Shown: piece after piece, positions 10,605 to 19,741 of the stretch
Layout: every line of letters starts with the position of its first letter
Position numbering within the stretch: the first letter of the stretch is position 1
NCBI GenBank assembly: GCA_031551885.1
Contig: JAVBMX010000031.1
Location: 12,090 to 76,089 of the forward strand
Direction of reading: 5' to 3'
Origin: Frigididesulfovibrio sp031551885
Lineage (GTDB): Bacteria; Desulfobacterota; Desulfovibrionia; Desulfovibrionales; Desulfovibrionaceae
DNA length: 64,000 nt
Translations under genes and position numbers: made by a program
The notes under the pieces: generated by a model
What the model saw: only the letters and a program-made list of their open reading frames with translations
Database searches by the model: none
Told to the model about the DNA's origin: nothing

Positions 10605-11578
10605 GCGCCCTGACCCTCGGCTACTACCCCGGCTGCTCCGGCCTTGGCACCTCCATCGAGTACGACGCCTCCACCCGGGCGATCTGCGCGGCTCTCGACA
10701 TCACCCTGAAAGATATTCCGGACTGGACCTGCTGCGGCTCCACCCCGGCCCACACCGTGGACCACGCCTTGTCCACGGCCTTGGCGGCCAGAAACTTCGC
10801 CCAGGCCGAGACGGCGGGTATTGAAGATGTGGTCACGCCCTGCCCGAGCTGTCTGAAAAACTTGAAAAACGCCCTGCACAACCTGGAAGACCCGCTGTTC
10901 CGGGCCAGGGTCGAAGCTCTGACCGAGCGGCCCCTGCAAACCAGGCATACGGTACGGAGCGTGCTCCAGGTGATTGTCGAGGATCTCGGCCTTGATGCGG
11001 TCAAAGCCAAGGTCAAACGCCCGTTGAAGGGTATGAAGGTCGTGCCCTATTACGGCTGCCTGATGACCCGCCCCGGCGAGGCCATGCGGTTCGACGACCC
11101 GGAAAACCCCACGGCCATGGACAAGCTTCTGGAATGTCTGGGGGCGGAAGTCTTGCCGTTCCCCCTGAAAACGGACTGTTGCGGGGCCTCTTACGGCATT
11201 CCCCGCAAAGACGTGATCGTCAAGCTTTCGGGCAGAATTCTCACTCTGGCCAAAGGGCTGGGGGCCGACGCCGTGGTCGCGGCCTGCCCTTTGTGTCAGA
11301 TGAACCTTGATTTACGTCAGAGCCAAATCGACGCCGGCCTGAACATGCCCGTGCCGTACTTCACCCAGTTGCTGGGCTGGAGCTTGGGCGTGGATGAAAA
11401 GACCCTGGGCTTCGACAAGGTCGCCATGCCTTTGGCCCCGGCTTTTGAGGCCATGCGCCGGCGCGCGGTCGAATTGGAGCGCAAGGAGCAGGAAGAGGCG
11501 GCCAAAGCCGCGGAGAAAGCCGCAGCCAAGGCAAGCAAAAAGAAGGCCGACGCCGCCCCGGCGGGAGGTGCAGCATGA
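10601..11578 (+). CDS. hdrB: Heterodisulfide reductase-like subunit B
   Basis: The 325-residue protein has the two CCG (cysteine-rich) domains that bind the noncubane clusters of HdrB. The first includes YYPGCSG, TCCGSTPAH and PCPSCLKN. The second includes YYGCLMTRPGE, DCCGASYG and ACPLCQMN. This is the disulfide-reducing subunit of the complex; in Desulfovibrio the proposed partner is a DsrC-like or other small disulfide protein. A 40-residue Ala/Lys/Glu-rich tail follows the second domain. It overlaps hdrC and hdrA by four bases each (ATGA), so expression is tightly coupled. Confidence 0.92.
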   Translation: MSALTLGYYPGCSGLGTSIEYDASTRAICAALDITLKDIPDWTCCGSTPAHTVDHALSTALAARNFAQAETAGIEDVVTPCPSCLKNLKNALHNLEDPLFRARVEALTERPLQTRHTVRSVLQVIVEDLGLDAVKAKVKRPLKGMKVVPYYGCLMTRPGEAMRFDDPENPTAMDKLLECLGAEVLPFPLKTDCCGASYGIPRKDVIVKLSGRILTLAKGLGADAVVAACPLCQMNLDLRQSQIDAGLNMPVPYFTQLLGWSLGVDEKTLGFDKVAMPLAPAFEAMRRRAVELERKEQEEAAKAAEKAAAKASKKKADAAPAGGAA

Positions 11579-13545
11579 GAATAGGTGTATTCATCTGCCA
11601 TTGCGGCAGCAACATCGCGGGTACCGTGAACTGCGCCAAAGTGGCCGAGACCGCCAAGGCCTTCCCCAACGTGGCTTTTGCCTCGGACACCATGTACGCC
11701 TGCTCCGAACCGGGTCAGCAGGGCATCATCGACGCCATCAAGGAACACAACCTGACCGGCGTGGTCGTGGCTTCCTGCACGCCGCGCATGCACGAGCCCA
11801 CCTTCCGGCGGGCTGTGGAGCGCGCGGGCCTGAACCGTTACATGTTTGAAATGGCCAACATCCGCGAGCACGTTTCGTGGATCGGCAAAGACATGGAAGC
11901 CAACACCAACAAGGCCATCGAGTTGGTGCGCATGGCGGCGGCCAAGCTTTCCCTCAACTCCGAGCTTCGCCCCAAGAAATTTCCGGTAACCCGCAAGGTT
12001 CTGGTCATCGGCGGCGGGGTGGCCGGCATCCAGGCCGCTCTGGACTGCGCCGACGCGGGCCTGGACGTGATTCTGGTCGAGCGCGAGCCTTCCATCGGCG
12101 GCAAGATGTCCAAACTGGACAAAACCTTCCCCACCGTGGACTGCTCAAGCTGTATTCTCGGCCCGCGCATGGTCGACGTGGCCCAGCATGATAAGATCAC
12201 CCTGTATGCCGCTGCGGAGGTGGAATCCATCTCCGGCTATGTGGGCAACTTTGAAGTGACCATCCGCAAGAAAACCACCTGCGTGGATTGGGAAAAATGT
12301 ACCGGCTGCGGCCTGTGCACGGAAAAATGCCCAAGCAAGAAGAGCTTCGACCGCTTCAATGAAGGGGTCGGTCCGACCACAGCCATCAACATTCCGTTTC
12401 CCCAGGCCATTCCCAAGAAAGCCAACATCAATAAAGAATTCTGCCGGCAGTTCACCTTGGGCAAATGCGGCGTATGCGCCAAGGTTTGTCCCACCGGGGC
12501 CATCAACTACGCCCAGGAAGACGAACTGGTTTCCGACAAGGTCGGCGGCATCGTCACGGCCACGGGTTACGACCTCATGGATTGGACCGTCTACCAGGAA
12601 TACGGCGGCGGCCGCTACCCGGACGTGATTACCTCGCTGCAGTACGAGCGCCTGTTGTCGGCTTCCGGCCCCACGGGCGGACACGTGAAGCGCCCCTCGG
12701 ACGGCAAGGAGCCGAAAAGCGTGGTCTTCATCCAGTGCGTGGGCTCGCGCGATCCCTCGGTCGGCCGCCCCTACTGCTCGGGCTTCTGCTGCATGTACAC
12801 GGCCAAGCAGGCCATTCTGACCAAAGACCATATTCCGGATTCCCAGAGCTACGTCTTCTACATGGACATTCGCTCGCCCGGCAAAGGGTACGACGAATTC
12901 ACCCGCCGGGTGCAGGAAGAATACGAGGCCAAGTACATCCGGGGCCGGGTTTCGATGATCTATCCCAAACCCACGCCCAATGGGGAAATGCTCATCGTGC
13001 GCGGGGCCGACACTCTGATCGGCGAGCAGGTCGAGATTGAAGCCGATCTGGTGGTTTTGGCCGTGGGCGGCGAGGCCTCCAAGGGCGCTCCGCACCTGGC
13101 CGAAAAACTACGCATTTCTTACGATACTTACGGCTTCTTCATGGAAGGTCACCCCAAGCTCAAGCCTGTGGAAACCAACACGGCCGGGGTGTTTCTGGCC
13201 GGTTCCTGCCAGGGCCTGAAGGACATTCCTTCGTCCGTGGCCCAGGGCAGCGCGGCGGCTTCCAAGGCCATCGGCCTGCTGTCCAAGGACATGCTCGAGT
13301 CCGACCCGGCCATCGCCCAGGTGGACATCAAACGCTGCATCGGCTGCGGCAAGTGCATCATGGTCTGCCCCTTCAAGGCCATCAAGGAAATCGACTTCCG
13401 GGGCCAGCCCAAAGCCGAGGTCATTGAAACGGTCTGCCAGGGCTGCGGCCTGTGCAACGCCACCTGCCCGCAGGGCGCCGTCCAGCTCTCGCATTTCACC
13501 GACAACCAGATTCTTGCCGAAGTGGAGGCCCTATGTCGGTTCTAA
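11575..13545 (+). CDS. hdrA: Heterodisulfide reductase-like subunit A (FAD, Fe-S)
   Basis: The 656-residue flavoprotein is of normal HdrA length. It has an N-terminal cysteine segment (CHCGSNIAGTVNC, ASCTPRMHEP) and an FAD-binding fold (VIGGGVAGIQAALDCADAG, near 145). The HdrA signature follows (TVDCSSCILGPRM), then a ferredoxin pair in the middle (CTGCGLCTEKCP; CGVCAKVCP) and two C-terminal [4Fe-4S] motifs (CIGCGKCIMVCP and CQGCGLCNATCP). HdrA is the flavin-based bifurcating subunit, splitting electron pairs between ferredoxin and HdrB. It overlaps floxD by 13 bases. Confidence 0.94.
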   Translation: MRIGVFICHCGSNIAGTVNCAKVAETAKAFPNVAFASDTMYACSEPGQQGIIDAIKEHNLTGVVVASCTPRMHEPTFRRAVERAGLNRYMFEMANIREHVSWIGKDMEANTNKAIELVRMAAAKLSLNSELRPKKFPVTRKVLVIGGGVAGIQAALDCADAGLDVILVEREPSIGGKMSKLDKTFPTVDCSSCILGPRMVDVAQHDKITLYAAAEVESISGYVGNFEVTIRKKTTCVDWEKCTGCGLCTEKCPSKKSFDRFNEGVGPTTAINIPFPQAIPKKANINKEFCRQFTLGKCGVCAKVCPTGAINYAQEDELVSDKVGGIVTATGYDLMDWTVYQEYGGGRYPDVITSLQYERLLSASGPTGGHVKRPSDGKEPKSVVFIQCVGSRDPSVGRPYCSGFCCMYTAKQAILTKDHIPDSQSYVFYMDIRSPGKGYDEFTRRVQEEYEAKYIRGRVSMIYPKPTPNGEMLIVRGADTLIGEQVEIEADLVVLAVGGEASKGAPHLAEKLRISYDTYGFFMEGHPKLKPVETNTAGVFLAGSCQGLKDIPSSVAQGSAAASKAIGLLSKDMLESDPAIAQVDIKRCIGCGKCIMVCPFKAIKEIDFRGQPKAEVIETVCQGCGLCNATCPQGAVQLSHFTDNQILAEVEALCRF

Positions 13546-13991
13546 AAGGGAAAGAACTGCGCGTCATCGGGTTCTTGTGCAACTGGTGCTCCTACGGCGG
13601 CGCGGATACGGCCGGCGTGGGGCGTTTCACCCAGCCCACGGACCTGCGAATCATCCGGGTTCCCTGCTCGGGACGCATCAACCCGCTGTTCATCATGAAG
13701 GCCCTGACTTCCGGAGCGGACGGGGTGCTGGTTTCCGGCTGCCACCCGCGCGATTGCCACTATGCCGAAGGCAACTTCTACGCCCGGCGCAGGCTTGAGG
13801 TGCTGCGGAGCCTGCTGCCCACCCTGGGCATCGACCCCCGGCGTTTCGAGTACACCTGGGTTTCGGCCTCCGAAGGCCAGCGCTGGCAGCAGGTCGTCAC
13901 GAACTTCACCAAACAGATTCATGAACTCGGCCCGGCCCCGCGCCTGCCGCAAACGCCGGAACTCGTCGTTCTGGCCGGAGAAACCGCTTAA
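13533..13991 (+). CDS. floxD: FloxD/MvhD-like [2Fe-2S] electron transfer protein
   Basis: The 152-residue protein belongs to the MvhD family, which carries electrons from a dehydrogenase or hydrogenase module to HdrA. Conserved cysteines are in CNWCSYGGAD, VPCSGRI and GCHPRDCHY. The ATG at 13533 lies inside the end of hdrA with TGGAGG upstream; longer in-frame readings have no family sequence. In the D. vulgaris naming this is FloxD, linking FloxABC to HdrABC. The next gene starts one base after its stop. Confidence 0.9.
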   Translation: MSVLKGKELRVIGFLCNWCSYGGADTAGVGRFTQPTDLRIIRVPCSGRINPLFIMKALTSGADGVLVSGCHPRDCHYAEGNFYARRRLEVLRSLLPTLGIDPRRFEYTWVSASEGQRWQQVVTNFTKQIHELGPAPRLPQTPELVVLAGETA

Positions 13992-13992
13992 T

Positions 13993-15192
13993 ATGCGTCG
14001 AATCGTTTTCGGTCTTTGCCTGCTTCTGTTCGCGGCCGGGCCCGCTTTTGCGGATCAGGCCGCCTGGGTGACCAAGCAGCAGGCCAACCAGGCTCATGCG
14101 ATCATTTATGACCTCAAGGAAATCCGCAACTTCTGCGAACCCTGCGGCGATGCGGCCTTCACTTCGGAGGCCGTCAAAAATCCTGAGGTAAAACAACAAG
14201 ACGGCGAGTATTGGTCGGTTCTGAATGATGGGAATGGACTTGATCTCGCCTATGTCTATGTCGAAGTTCGCGGCGTTTGGGTGAACCTGGCCAAGCTTGT
14301 GGGCGCCCAGGTTGAGGGCGTTTCGGGCGTATTGCCGGCCGAGCCCCTGCCGCGTCTGAACGACGACCTCCATGCCAAGTTCCTGCAGAGTTCGCCGGAG
14401 TATAAAGCGGCGGATGAGCGGCTGAACAAGGCTTGGAGTGATCTGCTGGCGGTGGCCCCGAAAGGGGAAAAAGAATCCCTGACGGCCGTGCAGGAACGCT
14501 GGCTTAAAGACGACCGGGATCTTGACGTTTTACGCATGCGGGTCAACCTCAAGTACCATCTGCCCGTGCCCGCCGCCGTGTTGCGCGACGGCGCGGTGGA
14601 TCTGCCGAAGGCTTATGCGTTTTTGTTGCAGAGCCGAGCCGAGCGCTTTGAAGATTTAACCAAGAACTACAAAGGCGGTACGGTGACGCTTTCCGGCGTT
14701 CTGACTCCCGAGGAATCAGGGCAGGAGGAACCGTACCTGCTTCTGGACGACGGCTGGACTTGGATGTTTCTGTGCACCCGCGAAGAGTCGGAACTCCCCG
14801 CTCTGGACGACGTGGCCGTCGGCTCGCGCATCCGCGTGACCGCCAAGCTGAACTTTTGGGACAAGTTCGTGTGCGACAAGAATATGAAGGTGGAAACTTT
14901 GGCTTCTCCGGCCAAGTCGCCCGAGAAGAAGGGCGCGGCCAAAACGGAGGAAGCCTCGGTGATCGGCGCGTTGGCCTCGGCGAGTGCTCCCGGCGGCATG
15001 GCCCTCGTGGTGGAGCGGAACCCGATGGAATACCACACGTTCAACGGCGACGATGTGAACGCGACCGTCTGCCGCGATAAAGTGGAAATCGGCGAGCTGG
15101 TTGAAGTCATCGGAACGCTGATCACCCCTGCGGAAGGGCTGCCGTATTTCGACCCGGAAGCTCCCACGCGTTGCGAGCGCTTAGTGCCCTGA
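13993..15192 (+). CDS. Exported CxxC protein with LprI/DUF1311-like segment, copy 1
   Basis: The 399-residue product begins with a signal peptide (MRRIVFGLCLLLFAAGPAFA) and is predicted periplasmic. A CxxC pair (FCEPCGD) is near residue 48. The region YKAADERLNKAW...VQERWLKDDRD near 140-180 resembles the DUF1311/LprI fold of lysozyme-inhibitor-like proteins. The C-terminal half has two similar beta-rich segments ending in Cys residues. It is a clear paralogue of the next gene. It begins one base after floxD and the pair splits the flox genes, which is not the order I know from Desulfovibrio. A role linked to the cytoplasmic Hdr-Flox complex is not obvious, and function is unknown. Confidence 0.8.
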   Translation: MRRIVFGLCLLLFAAGPAFADQAAWVTKQQANQAHAIIYDLKEIRNFCEPCGDAAFTSEAVKNPEVKQQDGEYWSVLNDGNGLDLAYVYVEVRGVWVNLAKLVGAQVEGVSGVLPAEPLPRLNDDLHAKFLQSSPEYKAADERLNKAWSDLLAVAPKGEKESLTAVQERWLKDDRDLDVLRMRVNLKYHLPVPAAVLRDGAVDLPKAYAFLLQSRAERFEDLTKNYKGGTVTLSGVLTPEESGQEEPYLLLDDGWTWMFLCTREESELPALDDVAVGSRIRVTAKLNFWDKFVCDKNMKVETLASPAKSPEKKGAAKTEEASVIGALASASAPGGMALVVERNPMEYHTFNGDDVNATVCRDKVEIGELVEVIGTLITPAEGLPYFDPEAPTRCERLVP

Positions 15193-15196
15193 TGGG

Positions 15197-16486
15197 ATGG
15201 TTCTGATGAAATGCAGGCCCCATGCCCATACGCCGCGATGCGTGAACCGCGCGCCGGGGCGTTCCGGCAACAGGCGCGGCGCGGGCGTGCGGCGATTTGG
15301 GCTGGGGGTTTGTTTGCTGTTTTTCCTCTGTGTGCCCGCCTGGGCGGATCAGGCCGTCCGGGTGACCAGGCAGCAGGCCGACACGGCCGTCATCGTGCTC
15401 ACGGATCAGAAGGAAATCCGGACGTTCTGCGAGCCCTGCGGCGATACCGTTCCGCAGGTCGAGCCGATCAAGGATCTCGTCCTGAACAAGCTGGAAGGCG
15501 ACGACTGGGAACTTGTGCTCAACGGCAAGAGCATCGACCTTGCCTATGTTTATGTTCATGTCAAAGGTTCGTGGGTCAACTTGGCGATGTTGCTGCATAT
15601 TCCGGCGGAAAACGTTTCCGCCCTGCTGCCGGCCAATACCCAACCGATGCTGAATGAGGCGGAATACGCCCTGCTGCTGGCCGCCTCGCCGGCTCTGGCT
15701 GCGGCGGACAAACGCCTGAACAAGGCCTGGAAAGACGCCCAGACGCTCGTGCGCAGAGCGGAAAGAGACGTGCTTCGGTCCGACCAGAAAAACTGGCTGC
15801 TCGGTCGGGATAAAGAAGTGCAGCGCCTGATTGTTCGGCACAAGTACCACATGGGCGTGCCTGAAGAGGTGCTGCATGAGGGGCGCGTCAACCGGGAACG
15901 GGCTTTGGTCTTTCTTACCGAATCGCGGGCCGGTCTGTTGGAGCAATACGCCAAGAGCCTCAGGGGCGGGCGGGCGACCTTCTCCGGCGTATGGTCGGCT
16001 GAAGAATCCGAATCCGAAATTCGGGGCCTGCTGTTGGATGACGGTTTGACCTTTGTTTCCCTGTGCGGGTCGGGCGACGGCGCCACGATTCCTCCGCAGG
16101 TGGCGGAACTGCCCACGGGCCTGCGGGTCCAAGTTACCGGGCGGATGGTCGATTTCGACCGGCTGCGTTGTTCAAAAGACGTGAAGCTGGAAAAACTCGA
16201 CCCGCTGCCGAAGAAAGAGCTGGAGTCGGGAGAAGAAACCGTCGTTCCGACGGCCGTGGTCGGCCTGCTGGGCGGCTTGGAATCGGAAACCCCTTACGTG
16301 GACACCGGAGGAGAGGAGTACTACACCTTTTCCCTGGATGAAAAAGGCGGGGCGGACTGCCTGGAAAACGCCGTCGACGGCTGTTTGGTGGTGGTTTCCG
16401 GCAACCTGACGACTCCGGCGCGAGGAATGCCTTTTTTTGACCCGAAGGCCCAGACGACCTGTGCCCGGCTTCTGCAAACAAACTGA
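15197..16486 (+). CDS. Exported CxxC protein with LprI/DUF1311-like segment, copy 2
   Basis: The product has up to 429 residues and is a tandem paralogue of the preceding protein. The shared plan is signal peptide, DQA/WVTxQQA-type segment, FCEPCGD CxxC motif, LAYVYV...WVNLA strand, DUF1311-like region (AAADKRLNKAWKD, QKNWLLGRDKE) and a C-terminal beta-rich domain. The reading from ATG 15197 gives an unusually long basic N-terminus. A GTG at 15287 gives VRRFGLGVCLLFFLCVPAWA, which aligns with the start of copy 1 and may be the true start. An ATG at 15206 is also possible. The gene lies 4 bases after copy 1 and 29 bases before floxC. Function is unknown; duplication is evident. Confidence 0.78.
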   Translation: MVLMKCRPHAHTPRCVNRAPGRSGNRRGAGVRRFGLGVCLLFFLCVPAWADQAVRVTRQQADTAVIVLTDQKEIRTFCEPCGDTVPQVEPIKDLVLNKLEGDDWELVLNGKSIDLAYVYVHVKGSWVNLAMLLHIPAENVSALLPANTQPMLNEAEYALLLAASPALAAADKRLNKAWKDAQTLVRRAERDVLRSDQKNWLLGRDKEVQRLIVRHKYHMGVPEEVLHEGRVNRERALVFLTESRAGLLEQYAKSLRGGRATFSGVWSAEESESEIRGLLLDDGLTFVSLCGSGDGATIPPQVAELPTGLRVQVTGRMVDFDRLRCSKDVKLEKLDPLPKKELESGEETVVPTAVVGLLGGLESETPYVDTGGEEYYTFSLDEKGGADCLENAVDGCLVVVSGNLTTPARGMPFFDPKAQTTCARLLQTN

Positions 16487-16515
16487 TGGAACAGGCCTTA
16501 CCATAAGGAGACGCT

Positions 16516-17484
16516 ATGTCCATACAATCTGAATTACAGGCCGCGATCAAAGCCGTCCTGCCCGATGTTTCCTGCGTCATCGGCTGGGGCAAGGGGCCGG
16601 ATGCCCTGCACGGCGCGCCGTTGTTCATGCGCGCCGCCGAGGACGTGGACGGACTGGAAGCCGGTTTTTTCTCGGTGAACAACCCGGCGTTGTACTTGCC
16701 CGAGTATAAAGGGACCAAGATCGCCGTGGTGGTCAAGGGGTGCGACTCGCGCTCCGTGGGCCAGTTGTTGGCCGAGGGCCTGATCAAGCGCGAAGAGGTC
16801 GTGATCATCGGCTTTCCCTGCAAGGGGGTGCTGGACAACGACAAGGTCGCCGCCGCCCTGGTCGGCAAGGTGGAAGCCGGTGAAGTGCTCGGCGCGCTCG
16901 AAACCGACGATGAGTTGGTGCTCAACTTTCCCAAGCAGGAAGTCCGCCTGAAAAAGGCCGAGATCATTGCCGACAAATGTAAGCGTTGCCTGTTCCCCAA
17001 CTCGCTCATCGCCGACACCTTCGTGGGCGAGCCGCGCAAGGCCGCGATCGACCAGGATTCGTATGAAGACCTGGCCGCCTTTGAAGCCCTTTCGTTGGAA
17101 GAGCGCCAGGCTTTCTGGAACAAAGAGATGTCCCGCTGCATCCGGTGCTACGCCTGCCGCAACGCCTGCCCCCTGTGCGTCTGCCGGGATCACTGCGTGG
17201 CGACCTCGCGCAACCCCGAGTGGGTCACCCAGGCCGACGGCGTGACCGACAAGCTCTTTTTCCAAATCATCCACGCCAGCCATCTGTCCGGACGGTGTAC
17301 GGGCTGTGGGGAATGTCAACGGGCCTGCCCGGAGAACATCCCGGTGCTCCTCTTCAAGCGGGGCATGACCCGCAAGGTGGAAGACCTCTTCGCCTACCGC
17401 ACGGGCGTGGACACGGAAGGCAAGCCGCCGTTGCTGACCTTCAACGTGGAAGAACCCACCATCAAAGAGAGGGATTGGAAATGA
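16516..17484 (+). CDS. floxC: FloxC-like iron-sulfur protein (FrhB/COG1035-type)
   Basis: The 322-residue protein combines an N-terminal domain like the coenzyme F420 hydrogenase/dehydrogenase beta family (KIAVVVKGCDSRSVGQLL near 75) with ferredoxin-like cysteines. The cysteine groups are CKRC near 155, CIRCYACRNACPLCVCRDHC near 210-230, and CTGCGECQRACPENIP near 260. It fits FloxC, an iron-sulfur subunit of the NAD(P)H dehydrogenase module. A good ribosome site (AAGGAG) precedes the ATG. The stop overlaps floxB by four bases (ATGA). Confidence 0.85.
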   Translation: MSIQSELQAAIKAVLPDVSCVIGWGKGPDALHGAPLFMRAAEDVDGLEAGFFSVNNPALYLPEYKGTKIAVVVKGCDSRSVGQLLAEGLIKREEVVIIGFPCKGVLDNDKVAAALVGKVEAGEVLGALETDDELVLNFPKQEVRLKKAEIIADKCKRCLFPNSLIADTFVGEPRKAAIDQDSYEDLAAFEALSLEERQAFWNKEMSRCIRCYACRNACPLCVCRDHCVATSRNPEWVTQADGVTDKLFFQIIHASHLSGRCTGCGECQRACPENIPVLLFKRGMTRKVEDLFAYRTGVDTEGKPPLLTFNVEEPTIKERDWK

Positions 17485-18560
17485 GCGCCTACAAGTACGT
17501 TTCCCTCGCGGATCTTCCCGGCCTGCTCGACAGGCTGGGGAAAGACGCCCAGGTTTACGCCCCCCGGCGGGAAAACCGGGCCGTGGTATACCGTCCCTAC
17601 GACCCCGCCCAGGGTGTGGAACTGGCCGAACGCCCCACGGAATCCTGCAAGCATGTGGTCTTTCCCCGGGCCGAGGAGCTCTTTCGCTTCCACAAGACCA
17701 AAGATCCGGAAGCCTCCGGCCGGGAGCGCACCAGCCTGGAGGAACCCGCCGAGCCCGGCAGGGCGGTCGTTTTCGGGGCGCTTTCCTGCGACGCCCGCGG
17801 CTTTTTCGCCTTTGACCCGGTGTACGACGGTTGCGGCACCACCGGCATCGCCAAAGACGTCTACTATCTGAAGCGCCGGCAAAACACCCTGTTGATCGTC
17901 AAAACCTGCAATACGGCCCTGTCCACCTGCTTCTGTCATTGGGTGGGCGGCAGCCCGGTCGCGGCCGAAGGCGCGGACGCGCTCTTCACCCTTACGGACG
18001 ACGGTCTGGTGCTCTGGGGCGCTTCCGAGGCCGGCAAGGCCCTGGTGGAATCTCTCGGCCTGAAAGACGCCGCCGAGGCCCAAACCAAGGCCGTGGAAAC
18101 GACCCACGCCGAAGTTGTGCAGAGCATGGGGGCCGCTCCCGAGCTTTTGACCTCGCCGCCGTCGCTGCTCAAGCTGTTTGACGACATGGACTTTTGGAAA
18201 GCCCAGTCTGCCGGGTGCATCTCCTGCGGGGCCTGCACTTATCTGTGCCCGACCTGCTACTGTTTCAACATTACGGACGAAAGCAACGGCATCTCCGGGG
18301 TGCGCCTGCGCTCGTGGGATACCTGCATGTCGCCGCTCTTCACCTTGGAAGCCAGCGGCCACAACCCCCGCACCGGCAAAGCCCAGCGCCTGCGCAACCG
18401 GGTGGGCCACAAGTATTCCTATTATCCGACCCTGCACGGCGGGCGCTTTTCCTGCAGCGGCTGCGGCCGGTGCATCAAAAGCTGTCCCTCGTCCGTCGAT
18501 ATCCGCCGCATCGTCCAAGCCGCCATGGCCGGCGGCGTGAAGGAGGCCCCCAATGGCTGA
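17481..18560 (+). CDS. floxB: FloxB-like iron-sulfur subunit (AsrA/sulfhydrogenase-beta type)
   Basis: The 359-residue protein resembles the AsrA and sulfhydrogenase-beta group. It has a long N-terminal domain (CHWVGG-type cysteine segment CFCHWVGG near 150) and two C-terminal [4Fe-4S] motifs, CISCGACTYLCPTCYCFNI near 240-260 and CSGCGRCIKSCPSSVDI near 325. It should relay electrons from FloxA toward FloxC and FloxD. The start at 17481 overlaps the end of floxC (ATGA); upstream in-frame sequence is floxC read in another frame. It overlaps floxA by 8 bases. Confidence 0.87.
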   Translation: MSAYKYVSLADLPGLLDRLGKDAQVYAPRRENRAVVYRPYDPAQGVELAERPTESCKHVVFPRAEELFRFHKTKDPEASGRERTSLEEPAEPGRAVVFGALSCDARGFFAFDPVYDGCGTTGIAKDVYYLKRRQNTLLIVKTCNTALSTCFCHWVGGSPVAAEGADALFTLTDDGLVLWGASEAGKALVESLGLKDAAEAQTKAVETTHAEVVQSMGAAPELLTSPPSLLKLFDDMDFWKAQSAGCISCGACTYLCPTCYCFNITDESNGISGVRLRSWDTCMSPLFTLEASGHNPRTGKAQRLRNRVGHKYSYYPTLHGGRFSCSGCGRCIKSCPSSVDIRRIVQAAMAGGVKEAPNG

Positions 18561-19437
18561 GAAAAGCAACGGCGGGTGCGCCTGCACGCGTCCGACCCTT
18601 GAGCCGGGCACCCGCAACCCGTACCTGCCCATGCCCGCCACCGTGGTTGAGGTGATCAAGGAAACCCACAACATCAAAACGTTCCGGGTCGTCCTCCAGG
18701 ACGAGGAAGCGATGAAGAACTTTCGCTTCGGGCCCGGTCAGGTGGGCCAGCTCTCGGTCTTTGGGGTGGGGGAATCCACCTTCGTGATCAATTCCCCGCC
18801 CACGCGCATGGACTATTTGCAGTTCAGCGTCATGCGCACCGGCGAAAACACGGCGGCCCTGCACAACATCCAGGCCGGCGACACCATCGGCGTGCGCGCC
18901 CCGCTGGGCAAGCCGTTCCCTTACGAAGCCATGAAGGGCAAGGACATCGTCTTCATCGGCGGCGGCATCGGCATGGCCCCGTTGCGGACCCTGTTCCTGT
19001 ACATGCTCGACAACCGCAAGGACTACGGCAAAATCAGCCTGCTCTACGGCGCCCGCTCGCCTCTGGACATGGCCTTTTCCTACGAGCTGCCCGAGTGGAC
19101 CGGCCGTGACGACATCGAGTGCGTGCTGACCATCGACAACCCGTTTGAGGGCTGGGAGCACAAGGTGGGACTTATCCCCAACGTGCTCCTGGAAATGGCC
19201 CCCAAGCCGGAAAACTGCGTGGCGATCACCTGCGGCCCGCCGATCATGATCAAGTTCACCCTCCAGGCCCTGGAAAAACTCGGGTTCGCCCCCGAGCAGA
19301 TCATCACCACTCTGGAAAAACGCATGAAATGCGGCATCGGCATCTGTGGCCGTTGCAACATCGGCGACAAGTACGTCTGCATCGACGGCCCGGTGTTCAG
19401 CCTGGCGGAACTCAAACAGATTCCCAACGAATTGTAG
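18553..19437 (+). CDS. floxA: FloxA-like FAD/NAD(P)H-binding subunit (AsrB type)
   Basis: The 294-residue protein has a ferredoxin-reductase fold. The FAD-binding half comes first (FGPGQVGQLSVFGVGESTF near 55-75), then an NAD(P)-binding half (FIGGGIGMAPLRTLF near 135). A C-terminal cysteine cluster (CGIGICGRCNIG...VCIDGPVF near 260-285) holds a [2Fe-2S] center, as in AsrB and dihydroorotate dehydrogenase electron-transfer subunits. It is the NAD(P)H-oxidising entry point of the Hdr-Flox complex. It is the last gene of the operon and a perfect hairpin follows 50 bases later. Confidence 0.9.
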   Translation: MAEKSNGGCACTRPTLEPGTRNPYLPMPATVVEVIKETHNIKTFRVVLQDEEAMKNFRFGPGQVGQLSVFGVGESTFVINSPPTRMDYLQFSVMRTGENTAALHNIQAGDTIGVRAPLGKPFPYEAMKGKDIVFIGGGIGMAPLRTLFLYMLDNRKDYGKISLLYGARSPLDMAFSYELPEWTGRDDIECVLTIDNPFEGWEHKVGLIPNVLLEMAPKPENCVAITCGPPIMIKFTLQALEKLGFAPEQIITTLEKRMKCGIGICGRCNIGDKYVCIDGPVFSLAELKQIPNEL

Positions 19438-19487
19438 CGGAGAACCATCGCGGCAGGGGTATGGCGTCCCTTCCGTCCTCCGCTCGC

Positions 19488-19526
19488 AAACGGCCGGATC
19501 CCGAAGTGGGATCCGGCCGTTTGTCA
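19488..19526 (+). terminator. Terminator of hdr-flox operon
   Basis: A perfect 15-bp stem (19488-19502 with 19508-19522) with a 5-nt loop follows floxA. The T-run is short, but stem strength and position support termination. Confidence 0.75.
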
Positions 19527-19741
19527 TGGCGCGGAAAGGTATTGCGACATTCCGGAAGCCTTGTTTTCTTTTATCGTCGAACCTGTTACTCAGCGTGGAA
19601 GCATTTCAGCGTCGAAATGTTCCGGCCCACGCGCGGCCGTCGGTTGGGGGGCGCTCCACGCCTCGACGCCGCGAGCGGCCGGATGACAAGTGCGAACACC
19701 ACGATTCCTGCGGACAATTTCCCCAGAGAAGGAGATTCTCT

